A DNA stretch of 64,000 nt from Enterocloster bolteae (GCF_002234575.2 NZ_CP022464.2:1240001-1304000), one strand, 5' to 3'; numbered from the stretch's first letter, positions 1 to 7,777 are shown. Numbers and translations: made by a program. The notes: generated by a model from the sequence alone, not told the origin.

Positions 1-1
1 G

Positions 2-1003
2 AATATTCTGGCATTCCATGTAACAAACCGCAACCCGCTTCATGATGTATATGTCTGCTCCGCAGAGGAGCTGCCCCCAGACCGGTTTATTTCCCTTCTT
101 ATGGAAGGAATCATCGTTCAGGGAACAAACGTGGAAGTTGTGAAAAGCGACAGCACCTGGATTGTAAATGACAGTCTGATTAAAGGGTGGGAACAGCCGG
201 ATTCGGACGGGCGGTTTACGGCAGCCGGCTTTGATGTCCGGAAGGTCCTGAATTTCAATTATACAGGTCTGGAGCATGTGTGGCTGAAAGCCTGGGAGAG
301 GGGAAAACCGCCTTTGAAGCCGTGGGGGGACCTTCCGTTATTTGGGCAGACCCTGACCTATCCCAGAAAGCTCTGGTATACAGTCACAATACCTGCCGGA
401 GCGTCAGTTCTATATGAGCCTGTTACAACCGGAGCAGCGGTCTGTATGCTGGACGGCAAAGAGGTGCATTGGGAAAATGGCGTACACATACTCCCGGACA
501 ATGAGCGCATTCACATACTCACCATACAGATAACGGCAGGCGGATGCAGCGACGGTCTGAAACAGCCAATCCGCGTAACCATGAAGGCAGTTGCTGTCAA
601 TCTTTCGGACTGGCGTATGCTCGGACTTCCGTGGTTCTCCGGAAGGTGCAGGTATACAAACACATGGTCCGTGGAGCAACTGGAGGGCACGTACATGCTG
701 GAGCTTGGCGGGGTAAACCACTGTGCCCAAATCTGGATCAACGGCAGGCTGGCAGATACAAGGCTGTGGCGTCCCTATAGGGCGGACATCACTTCCCTGC
801 TCAGGCCCGGGGAAAATGAGATTACCATATTGGTATCCAACCTGGCCTCCAATGAACGGCGCCACATGCTGGTGGACGAGGGAATGGCCCTGGGATGGAA
901 CCGGTACTGGAACGAGGACAACATGGACCGGGACAGCCGGAATTATGTGTCAGGCCTTCTGGGACCGGTAAGGCTTCTTCACATGATATCCCCAAAACCA
1001 TAA
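2..1003 (+). CDS. Glycoside hydrolase, C-terminal part (partial)
   Basis: The frame is open from the first bases of the window, so only the last 333 residues are seen. The C-terminal 100 residues look like the jelly-roll sugar-binding domain found in GH2 and GH106 (alpha-L-rhamnosidase-like) enzymes: LELGGVNHCAQIWINGRL, then LWRPYRADITSLLRPGENE and ITILVSNLASNERRH, ending in SGLLGPVRLL. In these families the domain packs against the catalytic barrel and carries no catalytic residue, so substrate cannot be assigned from this piece. The upstream 100 residues have no recognised motif. There is no obvious terminator directly after the stop. Plant or host glycan breakdown is inferred from the family. 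Confidence 0.75.
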   Translation, partial: NILAFHVTNRNPLHDVYVCSAEELPPDRFISLLMEGIIVQGTNVEVVKSDSTWIVNDSLIKGWEQPDSDGRFTAAGFDVRKVLNFNYTGLEHVWLKAWERGKPPLKPWGDLPLFGQTLTYPRKLWYTVTIPAGASVLYEPVTTGAAVCMLDGKEVHWENGVHILPDNERIHILTIQITAGGCSDGLKQPIRVTMKAVAVNLSDWRMLGLPWFSGRCRYTNTWSVEQLEGTYMLELGGVNHCAQIWINGRLADTRLWRPYRADITSLLRPGENEITILVSNLASNERRHMLVDEGMALGWNRYWNEDNMDRDSRNYVSGLLGPVRLLHMISPKP

Positions 1004-1253
1004 TATCCACCAGAACACCACGCAGGGTGATATGGCCCGTGGCTCCTATGACCGGTATGAGCATCCTGCCGTGGCCTACAAAGGAGTTGGCAAAGCCCGG
1101 GAAGATAATGGTAAGATAAGGACGGGCAGGTCCGGCCGCCTGGTCCGGTGGATGTATCAGACGGAGCAGGGGAGAACGGGCCGCCAGTCCGGCCAGGCTC
1201 AGGAATACCGTGAAGATACAACCTGCTGTCAGTGAGACAGGACAGAATGGCAC
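987..1253 (-). pseudogene. Decayed MATE efflux pump fragment
   Basis: Between the glycoside hydrolase and the PAP2 gene the minus strand carries about 89 residues resembling the C-terminal half of MATE transporters: an LLRLI segment, then YLTIIFPGFANSFVGHGRM and LIPVIGATGHITLRGVLVD. In intact pumps this is the helix pair around the repeat-two loop (compare the intact MATE at 5042-6469). No start or flanking transporter helices remain, and the frame then runs into the end of the upstream gene. Read as a remnant of a deleted gene; similarity was judged by eye only. This accounts for most of the 317-base gap. Confidence 0.45.
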
Positions 1254-1320
1254 CCTGGGAAGCAGACAGAGCCTGTATATCGGTTCTGCGTCGTGCGGCA
1301 GTATACGGGCTTATTTATCC

Positions 1321-1986
1321 TCAGCCTTTCTTTTCCTCTATATATTTTAGGGTGGAATAATAGAGAGCAACTAACGCTGATGAGAGTAAAATGCCTGCCA
1401 CGATGTCTGTAAACCAATGAACTCCCGATATAAGCCGTCCTATTACTGTTACTGCAATCATCAAAACAGAAGCTATATCTATTGTCCACAGACAAACTTT
1501 TTTGTCACGTAAATAATAATGAAACTGCAGCATTGCTGTGGACATAATACAAATTACAATCATTGTATGAGAGGACGGAAATGATGCTTCTAAACTTTGG
1601 GAGAGAATTATGGGTCTATAATTGATGATTACAATTTCAAAGAAAACATAAATTATAATGACGATAAAATAAAATGCACCAAGCAATAGAATGCGTGGAT
1701 CAACGTTCCAAATGCTTTTACGCTGTATGAGCTGGATTAGTCCCAGGATTGCAAAACCCAGAGCAATTACTATGGCAACAATACCTAACCAGTCAGTAAT
1801 GTTATACCAAAGCAGGTTCACTCCAAAAAGGTTAAATACAAACTGATTCAGAGAAGCCAGTCCTATCGTAGACTGCTCCGGTCCGACAGGCTGTACATCA
1901 ATGGTCTTGATTATAACAGTAAAAAGCATAAAAATCAGAAACAGAATTCCTGTTGTGATGATACATTTCTTTGATTTCTTTTGCAT
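1321..1986 (-). CDS. PAP2-family membrane phosphatase
   Basis: 221 residues, an integral membrane protein with about six hydrophobic helices. The three type-2 phosphatidic acid phosphatase motifs are present in order: an NYRPI segment, then SFPSSHTM, then GRLISGVHWFTDIVAG with the catalytic His and Asp. The family removes phosphate from lipid phosphates such as undecaprenyl pyrophosphate or phosphatidic acid on the outer membrane face. The ATG at 1986 is chosen because an AGGA site lies 9 bases upstream; an upstream ATG at 1995 is too close to that site. It follows a membrane XRE regulator on the same strand, a pairing that suggests the regulator controls it. The lipid substrate is not known. 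Confidence 0.85.
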   Translation of the reverse strand: MQKKSKKCIITTGILFLIFMLFTVIIKTIDVQPVGPEQSTIGLASLNQFVFNLFGVNLLWYNITDWLGIVAIVIALGFAILGLIQLIQRKSIWNVDPRILLLGAFYFIVIIIYVFFEIVIINYRPIILSQSLEASFPSSHTMIVICIMSTAMLQFHYYLRDKKVCLWTIDIASVLMIAVTVIGRLISGVHWFTDIVAGILLSSALVALYYSTLKYIEEKKG

Positions 1987-2088
1987 AGTATACATTCCTT
2001 TCTTTTGCTGTGATAAATTACTTGCCGACGCCCCTTGATTATCTATCCATGTAGCCCGGAGCACAAGAAACCTACCGTCACAATAGAG

Positions 2089-2126
2089 AAAAGCTCCGAC
2101 ACCAATCGTGTCAGAGCTTGTTTTTT
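2089..2126 (-). terminator. Intrinsic terminator, probably two-way
   Basis: 12-base arms AAGCTCCGACAC and GTGTCAGAGCTT (one mismatch) with a 5-base loop, flanked by T6 on the plus side and a shorter T run on the minus side. It lies between the XRE gene and the PAP2 gene, so PAP2 would depend on readthrough or its own promoter. Confidence 0.7.
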
Positions 2127-2138
2127 AAGGATGTATGA

Positions 2139-2753
2139 CTATTTTGTCCTGCTTTGCTGCAGCAATAAAAATATTTTTACTGCAAAAAACAAAAACAGCA
2201 GTATGGTTACATATGGTTCTCTTGCCGCAGCAAATAAACAGATTGCCGCAGCCCCTGTTGCAGCAGAAGCTTTTGAGATAATGCCACACAAGCGTTCTTT
2301 ACCCAAAAAGATAAAAGCAAGTCTGGCAATTCCAAACCCAATTATGAGTAAATAAATAGCCCAATATATTCCAATATCTATATTTGATAAATGAGTGATT
2401 GACAGAAGATTTACATGATAAAAATGGCTGCCTTGGGGTTCTCCATAGATTGGTAATACAATAAGTGCAATTGCCAGTACATCTATTATTCCGCTGATAA
2501 TGTTATGAATCCTATTAACATTAGAGTGGTTTTCGGCTTCTGCAAGGGTAATTAATTCTTCACTCGATAGCAGCTCATCTATGGTTATAGAAAAAAATCT
2601 GGAAATACATTTGAGTGACTCAATGTTAGGATAGCCTTTGCCGCTTTCCCATTTTGAAATTGCTGTTCGTGATACATATAATTGCTCTGCAAGTTGTTGC
2701 TGCGTTAAATTTTTCCCGATTCTAAGCTGTTGCAGTTTTTCGTTGAACTCCAT
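2139..2753 (-). CDS. XRE-type regulator with membrane C-terminus
   Basis: 204 residues. Residues 1-60 form a Cro/C1 helix-turn-helix (LTQQQLAEQLYVSRTAISKW, then ESGKGYPNIESL). From about residue 85 to the end there are four to five hydrophobic segments, so the DNA-binding domain is tethered to the membrane. Proteins of this layout are common in Firmicutes and usually act as local repressors that sense the membrane or an inhibitor. AGGAGGG lies just upstream of the ATG. The next gene on the strand is the PAP2 phosphatase, the likely target. The inducing signal cannot be read from the sequence. Confidence 0.8.
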   Translation of the reverse strand: MEFNEKLQQLRIGKNLTQQQLAEQLYVSRTAISKWESGKGYPNIESLKCISRFFSITIDELLSSEELITLAEAENHSNVNRIHNIISGIIDVLAIALIVLPIYGEPQGSHFYHVNLLSITHLSNIDIGIYWAIYLLIIGFGIARLAFIFLGKERLCGIISKASAATGAAAICLFAAAREPYVTILLFLFFAVKIFLLLQQSRTK

Positions 2754-2798
2754 GCCTGCCCTCCTGCCTGTTTTTTACTTTCATACGTATTATCTCTA

Positions 2799-2827
2799 GT
2801 TATATACGGACATACGAATAATAGCAA
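2799..2827 (-). promoter_or_regulatory. Candidate promoter of the membrane XRE gene
   Basis: On the minus strand TTGCTA, 17 bases, TATAAC. The spacer and the bases after it repeat the sequence CGTAT (at about 2793-2820), which could be a self-regulation site. This is the first part of the 378-base gap 2754-3131; apart from the promoter at 2994 nothing else was recognised there. Confidence 0.4.
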
Positions 2828-2993
2828 CAAAATTTTGTAAATAATATGCTCTGTTACAATCAATACTATGCCGCATATGCTCATATCCAATCAATTTTGC
2901 AGACCGCCACAATTACAATAAGGACGTATTACTATATCCGCAATATCAGAGACAGGCTGTGTGGCTGCTCCGGCTGCAAGGTTTACCTTGTTC

Positions 2994-3022
2994 TTGTTGA
3001 CTTCGCCGGATTGTAGTATAAT
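2994..3022 (+). promoter_or_regulatory. Promoter of the GNAT gene at 3132
   Basis: TTGTTG, 17 bases, TATAAT. An overlapping TTGACT at 2997 would leave only 14 bases. It gives a leader of about 100 bases before the acetyltransferase. Confidence 0.6.
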
Positions 3023-3131
3023 TCCCTTAGTTAAAAGCAAGCACTTCATATAGACACTTATAAATGCTTCTATGACGATTCAGGGGCTTTAAATCAAAAA
3101 ACAGGAAGAAACCAAAGGAAGGCAGAGTAGG

Positions 3132-3590
3132 ATGCGTTTTGAAAAGGTGGGAATGGAAAAGCTGGAGGACCTGGTTAAGACGAGAATCCAGGTCCTGAGG
3201 GCGGCAAACAAACTGGATGGTTCGGCGGATATGGGACAGACGGAACAGGAATCCCGGACTTATTATGAAAAAAGTCTGGAGGATGGAAGCCATGTGGCCT
3301 ATCTTGTATACGACGGGGACCTGATTATCGGAACTGGAGGAATCAGCTTCTATCAGGTCATGCCCACATACCATAATCCAACGGGAATGAAGGCCTATAT
3401 CATGAACATGTATACGGACCCGGAGTACAGGAGAAAAGGCATTGCCATGAGAACACTGGATTTGCTGGTACAGGAAGCCTGGGGACGCGGCATCCGTTTC
3501 ATTGCACTGGAGGCCACCGGCATGGGACGGCCGCTGTATGAGCGGTACGGCTTCTGCCGGATGGAGGACGAGATGTATCTGCCGGAATAA
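3132..3590 (+). CDS. GNAT-family N-acetyltransferase
   Basis: 152 residues, one complete GNAT fold. The central strand and acetyl-CoA loop are visible: MNMYTDPEYRRKGIAMRTL (the R/Q-x-x-G-x-A pyrophosphate loop at about residues 97-106), followed by FIALEATGMGRPLYERYGF, the usual C-terminal segment with the conserved Tyr. The family moves an acetyl group from acetyl-CoA to an amine of a small molecule or protein; the acceptor cannot be predicted. AAGGAAGG precedes the ATG. It stands alone, with its own promoter and unrelated neighbours. Confidence 0.85.
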   Translation: MRFEKVGMEKLEDLVKTRIQVLRAANKLDGSADMGQTEQESRTYYEKSLEDGSHVAYLVYDGDLIIGTGGISFYQVMPTYHNPTGMKAYIMNMYTDPEYRRKGIAMRTLDLLVQEAWGRGIRFIALEATGMGRPLYERYGFCRMEDEMYLPE

Positions 3591-3624
3591 CCTGCCGTAA
3601 GCCCGTCTGTATACCACAGGTATA

Positions 3625-3653
3625 TAGACATCCGGTAAAATCCATGCTAGAAT
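3625..3653 (+). promoter_or_regulatory. Promoter of the 38-residue microprotein
   Basis: TAGACA, exactly 17 bases, TAGAAT, ending 32 bases before the small gene's ATG. With the ribosome site and terminator this makes a complete stand-alone transcription unit. Confidence 0.55.
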
Positions 3654-3685
3654 CAAGGCATAAAATGAGAAAGGGAGGAAATGAC

Positions 3686-3802
3686 ATGTTCCGTTTAGAC
3701 GCGCAGAAAAGCCATAAACATCACGTACAGAAAGACGCTCACAAACAGCGTTTTGTTTGGATGCCCTTATGGTATGCGCATATTCAGGAACCGTTCATTT
3801 AG
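3686..3802 (+). CDS. 38-residue basic microprotein
   Basis: An ATG 7 bases after GGGAGG opens a frame of 38 residues, beginning MFRLDAQKSHKHHVQKDAHK and ending in a Trp/Tyr/Pro-rich tail (QRFVWMPLWYAHIQEPFI). It is basic and His-rich in the first half and aromatic in the second, with no membrane segment or signal peptide. It has its own promoter, a strong ribosome site and a terminator directly after it. No family is recognised. It could be a regulatory peptide, a leader peptide whose terminator is conditional, or a small RNA that happens to be open. The T run ends 20 bases before the tRNA-His gene. Confidence 0.55.
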   Translation: MFRLDAQKSHKHHVQKDAHKQRFVWMPLWYAHIQEPFI

Positions 3803-3828
3803 ATGAATCATCTTCTGAATTCCTTTAG

Positions 3829-3858
3829 CCGCTTGTCCGTATGGGCAGGCGGTTTTTT
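3829..3858 (+). terminator. Terminator after the microprotein gene
   Basis: Arms CCGCTTGTCC and GGGCAGGCGG (G-U pairs allowed), 4-base loop, then TTTTTT. Confidence 0.75.
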
Positions 3859-3877
3859 AGTTCCATATAAGGAAAAT

Positions 3878-3951
3878 GGCAGCTGTGGCAGATATGGAAA
3901 TGCACCGGATTGTGGTTCCGGATGATGCGGGTTCAAATCCCGTCGGCCGCC
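3878..3951 (+). tRNA. tRNA-His (GUG), with an acceptor mismatch
   Basis: Folds as a cloverleaf: D arm GCA/TGC, perfect anticodon stem CCGGA/TCCGG with loop TTGTGGT (anticodon GTG, U33 present), T arm GCGGG/CCCGT with loop TTCAAAT. The extra 5' G opposite C73 is the histidine identity mark. The acceptor pairs GCAGCTG with CGGCCGC leaving one A-C mismatch at pair 3-70. CCA is not encoded. The mismatch and the D-loop spacing make it look like a divergent copy rather than the main tRNA-His of the cell. Confidence 0.75.
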
Positions 3952-3974
3952 CTCTGCAAAAAAGGAGGACGAAG

Positions 3975-4223
3975 ATGAATTATCCAGTCATAAATCCGGT
4001 GGAAACAGGCCGGAGGATTAATAGATTGAGAAAGTCAAAGGGACTGAGCGTCCCGTACCTCAGGGACTATTTCGGATTTTCCACCACCAACGCCATATAC
4101 AAGTGGCTGCGGGGAGACACACTGCCCAGCCTGGACAATATGTTTGCGCTGAGTCTGCTTCTGGGAGAATCGGTGAATGACATACTGGTGGCTGAGTGCG
4201 GTGATGAAAGGACGGCTGGTTGA
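3975..4223 (+). CDS. Small XRE helix-turn-helix protein between two tRNAs
   Basis: 82 residues, essentially one Cro/C1-type domain: ETGRRINRLRKSKGLSVPYL, then FGFSTTNAIYKWLRGDTLPS and LDNMFALSLLLGESVNDIL. The ATG at 3975 follows AAAGGAGG; extending the frame upstream would only translate the tRNA-His gene. There is no effector or dimerisation domain beyond the fold. It lies 23 bases after tRNA-His and 23 bases before tRNA-Lys, so all three may be cut from one transcript. Target genes are unknown; the setting suggests a role tied to those tRNAs or just a conserved insertion site. Confidence 0.8.
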   Translation: MNYPVINPVETGRRINRLRKSKGLSVPYLRDYFGFSTTNAIYKWLRGDTLPSLDNMFALSLLLGESVNDILVAECGDERTAG

Positions 4224-4246
4224 GAAAAGAGAAAAAAGGAAAGAAT

Positions 4247-4319
4247 GTGTCTGTAGCTCAGATGGAAGAGCAACCGGCTTTTAACCGGCAGGTCCTGGGT
4301 TCAAACCCCAGCAGGCGCA
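4247..4319 (+). tRNA. tRNA-Lys (UUU)
   Basis: 73-base cloverleaf: acceptor GTGTCTG/CAGGCGC with two G-U pairs, D arm GCTC/GAGC, anticodon loop CTTTTAA giving TTT, T arm CTGGG/CCCAG with TTCAAAC, discriminator A. The first anticodon-stem pair (27-43) is A-C. CCA is not encoded. Like the upstream tRNA-His it carries one unpaired stem position. Confidence 0.8.
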
Positions 4320-4388
4320 CTGCGTAAACCGGTACCGGAATGACTCATTTTGTGGTACAATGGTTCACAGAAAGGATGTGGTATATCT

Positions 4389-4823
4389 GTGATACGTTAT
4401 GCAACGCAAAAGGATGAGAATGCTATATATGAACTGCTCTGTGAGCTGGAGGGAATGAGCCTGGACAAGGAGGGATTCCATGAGGCATACAGGGATTATA
4501 TGAAAGATGACAAAATGCACTGCCTGGTGGCGGAGATGGATAAAGAGGTGGCGGGAGTCTTAAATCTGCGCATAGGCACCATGCTGTGCAGATGCGGCAA
4601 AATTGGGGAAATCGTAGAGCTGGCAGTGAGAAACAGCATGCGCTCCCAGGGGATTGGCCATGGGCTTTTTCAGGAGGCGTACCACATTGCCCGGGAAGCC
4701 GGCTGCGTCCGTTTTGAGGTCAGCACCAACCGGACAAGGCTGGGCGCCCACCGCTTTTATGAGAGAGAGGGAATGGAACGGAGTCATTACCGGTTCATCC
4801 GGTATTTTTCGATAGAAAAGTGA
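4389..4823 (+). CDS. GNAT-family N-acetyltransferase
   Basis: 144 residues from the GTG at 4389, where the family N-terminus (VIRYATQKDENAIYELL) begins and which follows AAAGGATGTGG. An ATG at 4350 lies inside a likely extended -10 (TGGTACAAT at about 4353-4361) and has no ribosome site. Acetyl-CoA loop: VELAVRNSMRSQGIGHGLF (about residues 80-98), then RFEVSTNRTRLGAHRFYERE with the conserved Tyr. Resembles aminoglycoside- or ribosomal-protein-type GNATs; the acceptor is not predictable. It follows the tRNA-Lys by 69 bases. Confidence 0.8.
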   Translation: MIRYATQKDENAIYELLCELEGMSLDKEGFHEAYRDYMKDDKMHCLVAEMDKEVAGVLNLRIGTMLCRCGKIGEIVELAVRNSMRSQGIGHGLFQEAYHIAREAGCVRFEVSTNRTRLGAHRFYEREGMERSHYRFIRYFSIEK

Positions 4824-4918
4824 ATTGTATCTATATGAAGTGAAGCGTGTATAAAAAACCCACGTTGTATAAAAATTGCACAATGTATATGACTCCAAAG
4901 TTTGTGTATATTTGGGTA

Positions 4919-4947
4919 TTACAGTGTTCTGAAAAAAATGGTATAGT
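4919..4947 (+). promoter_or_regulatory. Promoter of the MATE gene leader
   Basis: TTACAG, 17 bases, TATAGT. Transcription would start near 4954, only about 9 bases before the terminator hairpin that follows. Confidence 0.5.
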
Positions 4948-4962
4948 AATAGCTGCAATATG

Positions 4963-5011
4963 GCTGTAACTTTTTCCGTGAAGGCCATTCACGGAAGGTT
5001 GCGGCTTTTTT
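4963..5011 (+). terminator. Terminator hairpin inside the MATE leader
   Basis: Inner perfect stem TTCCGTGAA/TTCACGGAA, outer stem GCTGTAACTT paired with AGGTTGCGGC through G-U pairs, then TTTTTT at 5006-5011. The MATE start codon is 31 bases further on. Lying between promoter and gene, it should block transcription unless it is bypassed, so it is a candidate attenuator. Confidence 0.65.
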
Positions 5012-5041
5012 ATTTGCGCAAATAAAAAAACGGAGGTTAAT

Positions 5042-6469
5042 ATGAATCAAAATACAAACCAATATATGGCGGAAGAATCCATCGGAAAGCTGATGCTGAG
5101 ATTTTCCATACCCTGCATCATGTCGCTGCTGGTGTCCGCCCTCTATAATATTGTAGACCAGATATTTATTGGACGGGGCATTGGTTTTTTGGGAAACGGC
5201 GCCACCAACGTGGTATTCCCTGTGACCGTCATCGCCCTGTCCCTGTCTCTTTTGGTGGGCGACGGATGCGCTGCCTATCTGAGTATCTGCCAGGGACGCA
5301 GGGACGGGGAACATGCACACAGAAGCGTGGGCAATGCAGTGGTCTTTATCACTGCTTCCGGAATCGTTCTTACCCTGCTGTACGCCTTTTTCAGAGACAG
5401 TATCTTGTGGGGGTTCGGCGCAACAGAGAACAACATAGGATATGCCAGGGAATATTTCTTATATCTCATTCCGGGAATCCCCTTTTTCATGTTTGCCAAT
5501 GCCATGAATTCCGTTATCCGCGCAGACGGCAGCCCGCAGTTTGCCATGTTTTCCACCCTTATAGGCTGCGCGCTCAACGTGGTTCTGGACCCTGTGGCCA
5601 TCTTTGTGCTGGGATGGGGAATGAAGGGAGCTGCCCTGGCTACCATCACCGGTCAGATTGTATCCGCCCTGCTGGCAGTTTATTATCTGTTTAGGCCCAA
5701 ATCTTTCCGCCTGAAGCGCGTAAGCTTTAAACCGGACGCAGAGATACTGAAGCATGTCCTGCCTTTGGGAATCAGCAGTTTCCTGACCCAGGTGTCTATT
5801 GTGGTCATCATGGCGGTTATGAACAATGTGCTGGTAATTTACGGGGCCGGGTCAAAATATGGGGCGGATATTCCAATGACTGTGGTGGGGATTGTTATGA
5901 AGGTATTCCAGATCGTGATTTCTGTTGTGGTGGGGATTGCGGCCGGGGCCCAGCCCATTGTGGGGTATAACTACGGAGCAGGATTATGGCGCAGGGTGAA
6001 GCTGATTTTCAGAACCATGATGGCAGCTGAGTTCAGTGTGGGCCTGGTGTCCCTGATATGTTTTGAGGTATTTCCGGTGCAGATTATCAGCGTATTCGGC
6101 AGCGAGGACGGTTTGTACAATGAATTCGCAGTGCTGGCTTTCCGCGTTTTCCTGGGGGGGATTGTGCTCTGCTGCATCCAGAAATCATGCAGCATTTTCC
6201 TCCAGTCCATGGGAAAGCCCGCCCTCTCCATGCTGCTGTCCCTTCTCAGGGACTTTGTGTTAAGCGTGCCTCTGACTCTGGTGCTGCCGCGATTTTTTGG
6301 GGTGACAGGCGCCCTGTACTCCGGCCCGGCGGCGGATGTAATCTCCTTTGGGGCGGCAGTGCTGTGCATGGCAGCGGTATTCAGAAAATTAAACCGTCTG
6401 GAAGACGGGGAAGTGGCCCTGTCCGGCGCATCCCAGGGGGGACTGGCTGTGGAACGAAAGATATGTTAA
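5042..6469 (+). CDS. MATE-family multidrug efflux pump
   Basis: 475 residues, twelve predicted membrane helices in two six-helix repeats. The start resembles MepA/DinF-type MATE proteins: IGKLMLRFSIPCIMSLLVSA, then LYNIVDQIFIGRGIG. The second repeat has AGAQPIVGYNYGAGLWRRVK, the family's signature loop. These proteins export cationic drugs, dyes or metabolites in exchange for Na+ or H+. GGAGG lies 5 bases upstream of the ATG. Expression probably depends on the leader terminator at 4963-5011. A second intact MATE (57931-59262) and a MATE remnant (987-1253) lie in the same window. Substrate unknown. Confidence 0.9.
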   Translation: MNQNTNQYMAEESIGKLMLRFSIPCIMSLLVSALYNIVDQIFIGRGIGFLGNGATNVVFPVTVIALSLSLLVGDGCAAYLSICQGRRDGEHAHRSVGNAVVFITASGIVLTLLYAFFRDSILWGFGATENNIGYAREYFLYLIPGIPFFMFANAMNSVIRADGSPQFAMFSTLIGCALNVVLDPVAIFVLGWGMKGAALATITGQIVSALLAVYYLFRPKSFRLKRVSFKPDAEILKHVLPLGISSFLTQVSIVVIMAVMNNVLVIYGAGSKYGADIPMTVVGIVMKVFQIVISVVVGIAAGAQPIVGYNYGAGLWRRVKLIFRTMMAAEFSVGLVSLICFEVFPVQIISVFGSEDGLYNEFAVLAFRVFLGGIVLCCIQKSCSIFLQSMGKPALSMLLSLLRDFVLSVPLTLVLPRFFGVTGALYSGPAADVISFGAAVLCMAAVFRKLNRLEDGEVALSGASQGGLAVERKIC

Positions 6470-6626
6470 AATCCCCCTTCCGCCACCCGGCGGGCCCCAC
6501 GCGCAGCTGCCGCAAGGAAAGTGAGGCGGACGTGAAGCAGTGCACTTTTTTGCTTTTCATTCCAGCGGTAATATAGTACAATGATTCCCATAGCTGGGAA
6601 ATAGGTGGAAAGGGAGGCGCGTTTGG

Positions 6627-7292
6627 ATGGAGACGGAGAGAAACCAACAAAGGAACCAGGACGGGAGAACAGACGGGGTAAGAGACGGTGACAGCGCAGC
6701 AAAACGCATGGAGGAGGGACGCCTGTATTTTCCGGGCGACGAAGATATTCTGAAGGAACAGATGGAATGTATGGAGCTGCTCTATGATTACAACGCAACC
6801 AGGCCAAGGGAAAGCGCCAGGCGCACCAGCCTTCTGGAGCAGATGTTTGGCTCCATTGGCCGGGACTGCTATATTGAACCGCCTCTTCACAGCAACTGGG
6901 GAGGCAGACACGTATATATGGGGGATTTTGTCTATGCCAACTTTAACCTGACACTGGTGGATGACGGGGAGATTTACATTGGCTCCCATTGTATGATTGG
7001 GCCCAATGTGACCATTGCCACGGCAGGCCATCCGGTGGAACCGGGGCTTCGCAGGAAAGGAATCCAGTTCAACATGCCGGTGCATATCGGCGAGAATGTG
7101 TGGATAGGGGCGGGAGCCGTGGTGGTGCCGGGCGTTACCATTGGGGATAATTCTGTCATAGGAGCGGGAAGCGTGGTCACCAGGGATATCCCCGCCAATG
7201 TGGTGGCAGTGGGAAACCCATGCCGCGTACTCAGGGAGATAGGGGAACGGGACCGGATATATTATTATAAGGACCGGAAGATTGATATGTAA
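6627..7292 (+). CDS. Sugar O-acetyltransferase (LacA/Maa type)
   Basis: 221 residues. After a 27-residue hydrophilic extension comes the maltose acetyltransferase N-terminal domain (MEEGRLYFPGDEDI) and then a left-handed beta-helix with hexapeptide repeats: IGSHCMIGPNVTIATAGHPV, where His is the catalytic base, and IGENVWIGAGAVVVPGVTIG. The family acetylates the 6-hydroxyl of galactosides, maltose or related sugars with acetyl-CoA. The ATG at 6627 follows AGGGAGG; the family-typical Met at 6708 has no ribosome site, so the N-terminal extension seems real. A promoter TTTTCA-17-TACAAT ends at 6582. Confidence 0.88.
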   Translation: METERNQQRNQDGRTDGVRDGDSAAKRMEEGRLYFPGDEDILKEQMECMELLYDYNATRPRESARRTSLLEQMFGSIGRDCYIEPPLHSNWGGRHVYMGDFVYANFNLTLVDDGEIYIGSHCMIGPNVTIATAGHPVEPGLRRKGIQFNMPVHIGENVWIGAGAVVVPGVTIGDNSVIGAGSVVTRDIPANVVAVGNPCRVLREIGERDRIYYYKDRKIDM

Positions 7293-7324
7293 GATTGCGG
7301 CAGGTCCTGGCAGGAGGTAACGTG

Positions 7325-7777
7325 ATGTCAGATATCATATATAAAATATTTCCCAGATACTATTATCCTAAATATACGGATGATCAGATAAAACGTGCTG
7401 CCGGAATGCTTAAGTTGACATCCAACGGCAGAATTACATTTACCAACTATAAAAGCGTGCAGTTCATTGACTGCGCAGGAGAATTGGAGCACATATTTTG
7501 TCCCTGGTGCGGACGTGAAGTGGATAGGGAGTTTTGGCAGAAGGCCATGGACACCGCATATGACGGCAGTGCATTTAAATACCTGGGAATCCGGATGCCC
7601 TGCTGTCACCAGCCGTCCTCGCTTGAGGAACTCATCTATGTGAAACCGTGCGGATTCGCCACATTTGTGATTGAGATATGGAACCCGCAGGAGATGCCGT
7701 CCGTTGTTGAATTACACGAAATGGGGAAATGCTTTGGGAATGTCCACTTTTTCAGGATGATTTCGGCCTGCATCTGA
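7325..7777 (+). CDS. Uncharacterised protein with cysteine pairs
   Basis: 150 residues of unknown function. Two cysteine motifs, FCPWCGREVD at about residue 60 and MPCCHQPSS at about 93, are spaced as in a zinc ribbon. The N-terminus MSDIIYKIFPRYYYP is aromatic-rich, and there is no signal peptide or membrane helix. The ATG at 7325 follows AGGAGG by 7 bases. It starts 32 bases after the sugar acetyltransferase stop, so the two are probably cotranscribed, and it ends at a strong terminator. I do not recognise a named family. Confidence 0.7.
   Translation: MSDIIYKIFPRYYYPKYTDDQIKRAAGMLKLTSNGRITFTNYKSVQFIDCAGELEHIFCPWCGREVDREFWQKAMDTAYDGSAFKYLGIRMPCCHQPSSLEELIYVKPCGFATFVIEIWNPQEMPSVVELHEMGKCFGNVHFFRMISACI

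Noticed and set aside
2705..2890. 61-codon frame upstream of the membrane XRE gene
   Set aside because: Overlaps the XRE start and promoter, has no ribosome site and no recognisable product.
3876..3974. N-terminal extension of the small XRE protein by 33 residues
   Set aside because: The codons are those of the tRNA-His gene, and AAAGGAGG lies before the inner ATG at 3975.
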